From assembly GCA_025362825.1 (NCBI GenBank), contig JANYFF010000240.1, forward strand, positions 1-8,253: 8,253 bases of DNA, in the 5' to 3' direction. The notes under the pieces were generated by a model. That model was not told where the DNA came from, did not search any database, and worked only from the letters and a program-made list of their open reading frames with translations. The number at the start of each line of letters is the position of its first letter. Within the stretch, counting starts at the first letter, position 1. Made by a program: the position numbers and the translations under genes. This DNA is from Polaromonas sp. GTDB lineage: Bacteria > Pseudomonadota > Gammaproteobacteria > Burkholderiales > Burkholderiaceae_C. Positions 6,787 through 8,253 of this stretch are shown piece by piece.

Positions 6787-7905
6787 ATGAAACCGTTTTT
6801 AAGACAAACCCTGGAACGCCAGCTGTTTCGCCTGCATGAGCTGGACGCGCTGCTGTCCGCCACGGATGTAATGAGCGATCTGGGCCGCTTTCGCAGCCTG
6901 AGCCGCGAGCATTCCGAGGTCAGCGTGGTGGCCGAGCAGTACCGCAAGCTGACAAGCCGCGAGGCCGATTTGCTGGGCGCTGAAGAGATGCTTAAAGAGA
7001 GCAAGGGCGATGCCGACATGACGGCCATGGCCGAGGAAGAAATCACTGCCGCCAAAGCCGACATCACCCGGATCGACGAAGCCCTGCAGCTGATGCTGAT
7101 CCCCAAAGACCCCGACGATGTGCGGCCGGCCTTTGTTGAAATACGCGCTGGCACGGGCGGCGACGAGTCGGCGCTGTTTGCCGGCGACCTGTTTCGCCTG
7201 TACACCCGCTATGCCGAGCGCAGCGGCTGGCGTACCGAGATCATCAGCGAGTCGCAAAGCGAGCTGGGCGGCTACAAGGAGGTGGTGCTGCGCATCGAAG
7301 GTGCGCTCGACTCATCCGGTGTGGGCGTCTACGGCAAGCTGCGGTTTGAGTCTGGCGGCCACCGCGTGCAGCGCGTGCCGGCGACCGAGACCCAGGGCCG
7401 CATCCACACCAGCGCCTGCACGGTCGCGGTGCTGCCCGAGCCGGACGAACTGGAAGCCATCAAGATCAACCCGGCAGACCTGCGCATCGACACCTACCGA
7501 GCCAGCGGCGCCGGCGGCCAGCACATCAACAAGACCGACTCAGCCGTACGGATCACCCACATCCCGACCGGCATCGTCGCCGAGTGCCAGGAGGGCCGCA
7601 GCCAGCACGGCAACAAGGCCCAGGCGCTGAAGGTGCTGACGGCCCGCATCCATGAAAAAGACCGCTCCGAGCGGGCGGCAAAAGACGCCGCCATGCGCAA
7701 GGGCCTGGTCGGCACGGGGGACCGCAGCGACCGTATCCGCACCTACAACTTCCCCCAGGGCCGGCTGACGGACCACCGCATCAGCCTCACGCTGTACAAA
7801 CTGCTGACCATCATGGAAGGCGACCTGGAAGACGTGGTGACCGCGCTGCAGGTGGCACGCGGCGCTGAACAGCTAGCCGAGCTTGAAACAGCCTCCCAAG
7901 GATGA
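6787..7905 (+). CDS. prfA: Peptide chain release factor 1 (RF1)
   Basis: A 372-residue class I release factor that reads UAA and UAG and triggers peptide release on the ribosome. The codon-recognition tripeptide is PAT (198-200), which defines RF1 as opposed to the SPF of RF2. The peptidyl-hydrolysis GGQ is at 243-245 in SGAGGQHIN, with Q245 the expected methylation target of PrmC. Other conserved blocks are IPKDPDD (105-111), RAGTGGDESALFAGDLFR (120-137) and TYNFPQGRLTDHRI (319-332). It is a little longer than E. coli RF1 (about 360), partly from extra residues around 171-179. The ATG at 6787 gives the family start (MKPFLRQTLE against MKPSIVAKLE); the Shine-Dalgarno sequence is weak. It lies between hemA and prmC, the conserved order. 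Confidence 0.97.
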   Translation: MKPFLRQTLERQLFRLHELDALLSATDVMSDLGRFRSLSREHSEVSVVAEQYRKLTSREADLLGAEEMLKESKGDADMTAMAEEEITAAKADITRIDEALQLMLIPKDPDDVRPAFVEIRAGTGGDESALFAGDLFRLYTRYAERSGWRTEIISESQSELGGYKEVVLRIEGALDSSGVGVYGKLRFESGGHRVQRVPATETQGRIHTSACTVAVLPEPDELEAIKINPADLRIDTYRASGAGGQHINKTDSAVRITHIPTGIVAECQEGRSQHGNKAQALKVLTARIHEKDRSERAAKDAAMRKGLVGTGDRSDRIRTYNFPQGRLTDHRISLTLYKLLTIMEGDLEDVVTALQVARGAEQLAELETASQG

Positions 7906-7940
7906 TGGGCAGACATTTATGACTGTTTTTTGTGCCAAAT

Positions 7941-7992
7941 ATGCCTCCTGCCCATGTAAAGCTGGCATAGTCTGCTATATTTTTAGTAGCAG
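7941..7992 (+). repeat. Tandem hairpin element between prfA and prmC (possible dispersed repeat)
   Basis: Two adjacent inverted repeats fill much of the 102-bp gap. ATGCC (7941-7945) pairs with GGCAT (7964-7968). CTGCTA (7972-7977) pairs perfectly with TAGCAG (7987-7992) around an AT-rich 9-nt loop. The second arm includes a TAG that closes the prmC frame. The stretch is clearly more AT-rich than its surroundings and resembles the short intergenic repeats ending in GCTAT...TAGC that I recall from Comamonadaceae chromosomes. That resemblance is from memory and needs a genome search. The second hairpin has a T-run in its loop rather than after it, so it is not a standard terminator. Confidence 0.45.
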
Positions 7993-8007
7993 TCGGGTGG
8001 TAGCACC

Positions 8008-8253
8008 TTGACCGGCCTGACCTGCCGACAGGCCCTAGGCGCCGCCCAACTCCTTGGTCTGGACCGGCTAGACGCCCAGTTGCTGCTGCTGCACGCGCTG
8101 GGCAAACCAGCTGGCGAGCGGGCATGGCTGGTGGCGCACGATGACAACGTCGTGGACGATGCTGCGGCCGGACGCTTCCAGCAGTTCTCGACCCGCCGGG
8201 TGGCTGGCGAGCCGGTCGCCTATATCGTCGGTTACAAGGAATTTTTTGGCCTG
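8008..8253 (+). CDS. prmC: Release factor glutamine methyltransferase PrmC (HemK), 3' partial
   Basis: The first 82 residues of the enzyme that uses S-adenosylmethionine to methylate the GGQ glutamine of RF1 and RF2. Only the N-terminal substrate-binding domain is in the window. DAQLLLLHALG (22-32) matches the DAEILLEH region of the family, and STRRVAGEPVAYIVGYKEFFGL (61-82) contains the characteristic RR..GEP.AYI.G..EF block. The methyltransferase NPPY motif would lie beyond the window. The frame is closed by TAG at 7987-7989, no in-frame ATG or GTG lies near the expected beginning, and TTG at 8008 gives the right N-terminal length. GGGTGG (7995-8000) is a modest ribosome-binding site. It is the immediate neighbour of prfA, whose product it modifies. 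Confidence 0.92.
   Translation, partial: MTGLTCRQALGAAQLLGLDRLDAQLLLLHALGKPAGERAWLVAHDDNVVDDAAAGRFQQFSTRRVAGEPVAYIVGYKEFFGL

Noticed and set aside
7118..7630. Plus-strand open frame of 170 codons inside prfA in another frame
   Set aside because: It overlaps the conserved RF1 core. Its composition (Arg, Ala, Ser, Pro) is typical of an out-of-frame reading of GC-rich DNA.

Overview
The window (about 60% G+C by eye) looks like a chromosomal segment of a betaproteobacterium of the order Burkholderiales, most likely Comamonadaceae (Polaromonas or Rhodoferax type). The reasons are the hemA-prfA-prmC gene order, the Burkholderiales-like HemA N-terminus, and intergenic fold-back sequences that resemble the dispersed repeats I remember from that family. 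The genus is an inference, not proven here.

Positions 1-4945 hold a glycerol-3-phosphate (G3P) import operon on the + strand in the order ugpB (5' end cut off by the window), ugpA, ugpE, ugpC, ugpQ. UgpB binds G3P or glycerophosphodiesters in the periplasm. UgpA and UgpE form the membrane channel and UgpC is the ATPase. UgpQ hydrolyses imported glycerophosphodiesters in the cytoplasm to G3P and an alcohol. ugpC and ugpQ overlap by four bases (ATGA). The operon is not tightly packed: ugpB-ugpA is separated by 125 bp with a terminator-like hairpin, and ugpA-ugpE by 141 bp with a GC-rich nested fold-back element. Both could tune subunit stoichiometry. The promoter, and any Pho box, lies upstream of the window.

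Positions 4966-5256 (- strand) hold a small gene for an unrecognised 96-residue protein with three predicted membrane segments. It converges on ugpQ and diverges from hemA.

Positions 5380-8253 hold a second + strand cluster. hemA encodes glutamyl-tRNA reductase, the first committed step of C5 tetrapyrrole synthesis. prfA encodes peptide chain release factor 1. prmC (3' end cut off by the window) encodes the methyltransferase that modifies the GGQ glutamine of release factors. hemA has a perfect TATAAT six bases upstream of its ATG and no Shine-Dalgarno sequence, so its mRNA may be leaderless. A tandem hairpin, repeat-like element lies between prfA and prmC, and prmC appears to start with TTG.

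I found no tRNA, rRNA, CRISPR array, insertion sequence or defence system. All the named genes are well-known families. The points worth following up are regulatory and repeat structures between genes, plus the small unknown membrane protein.
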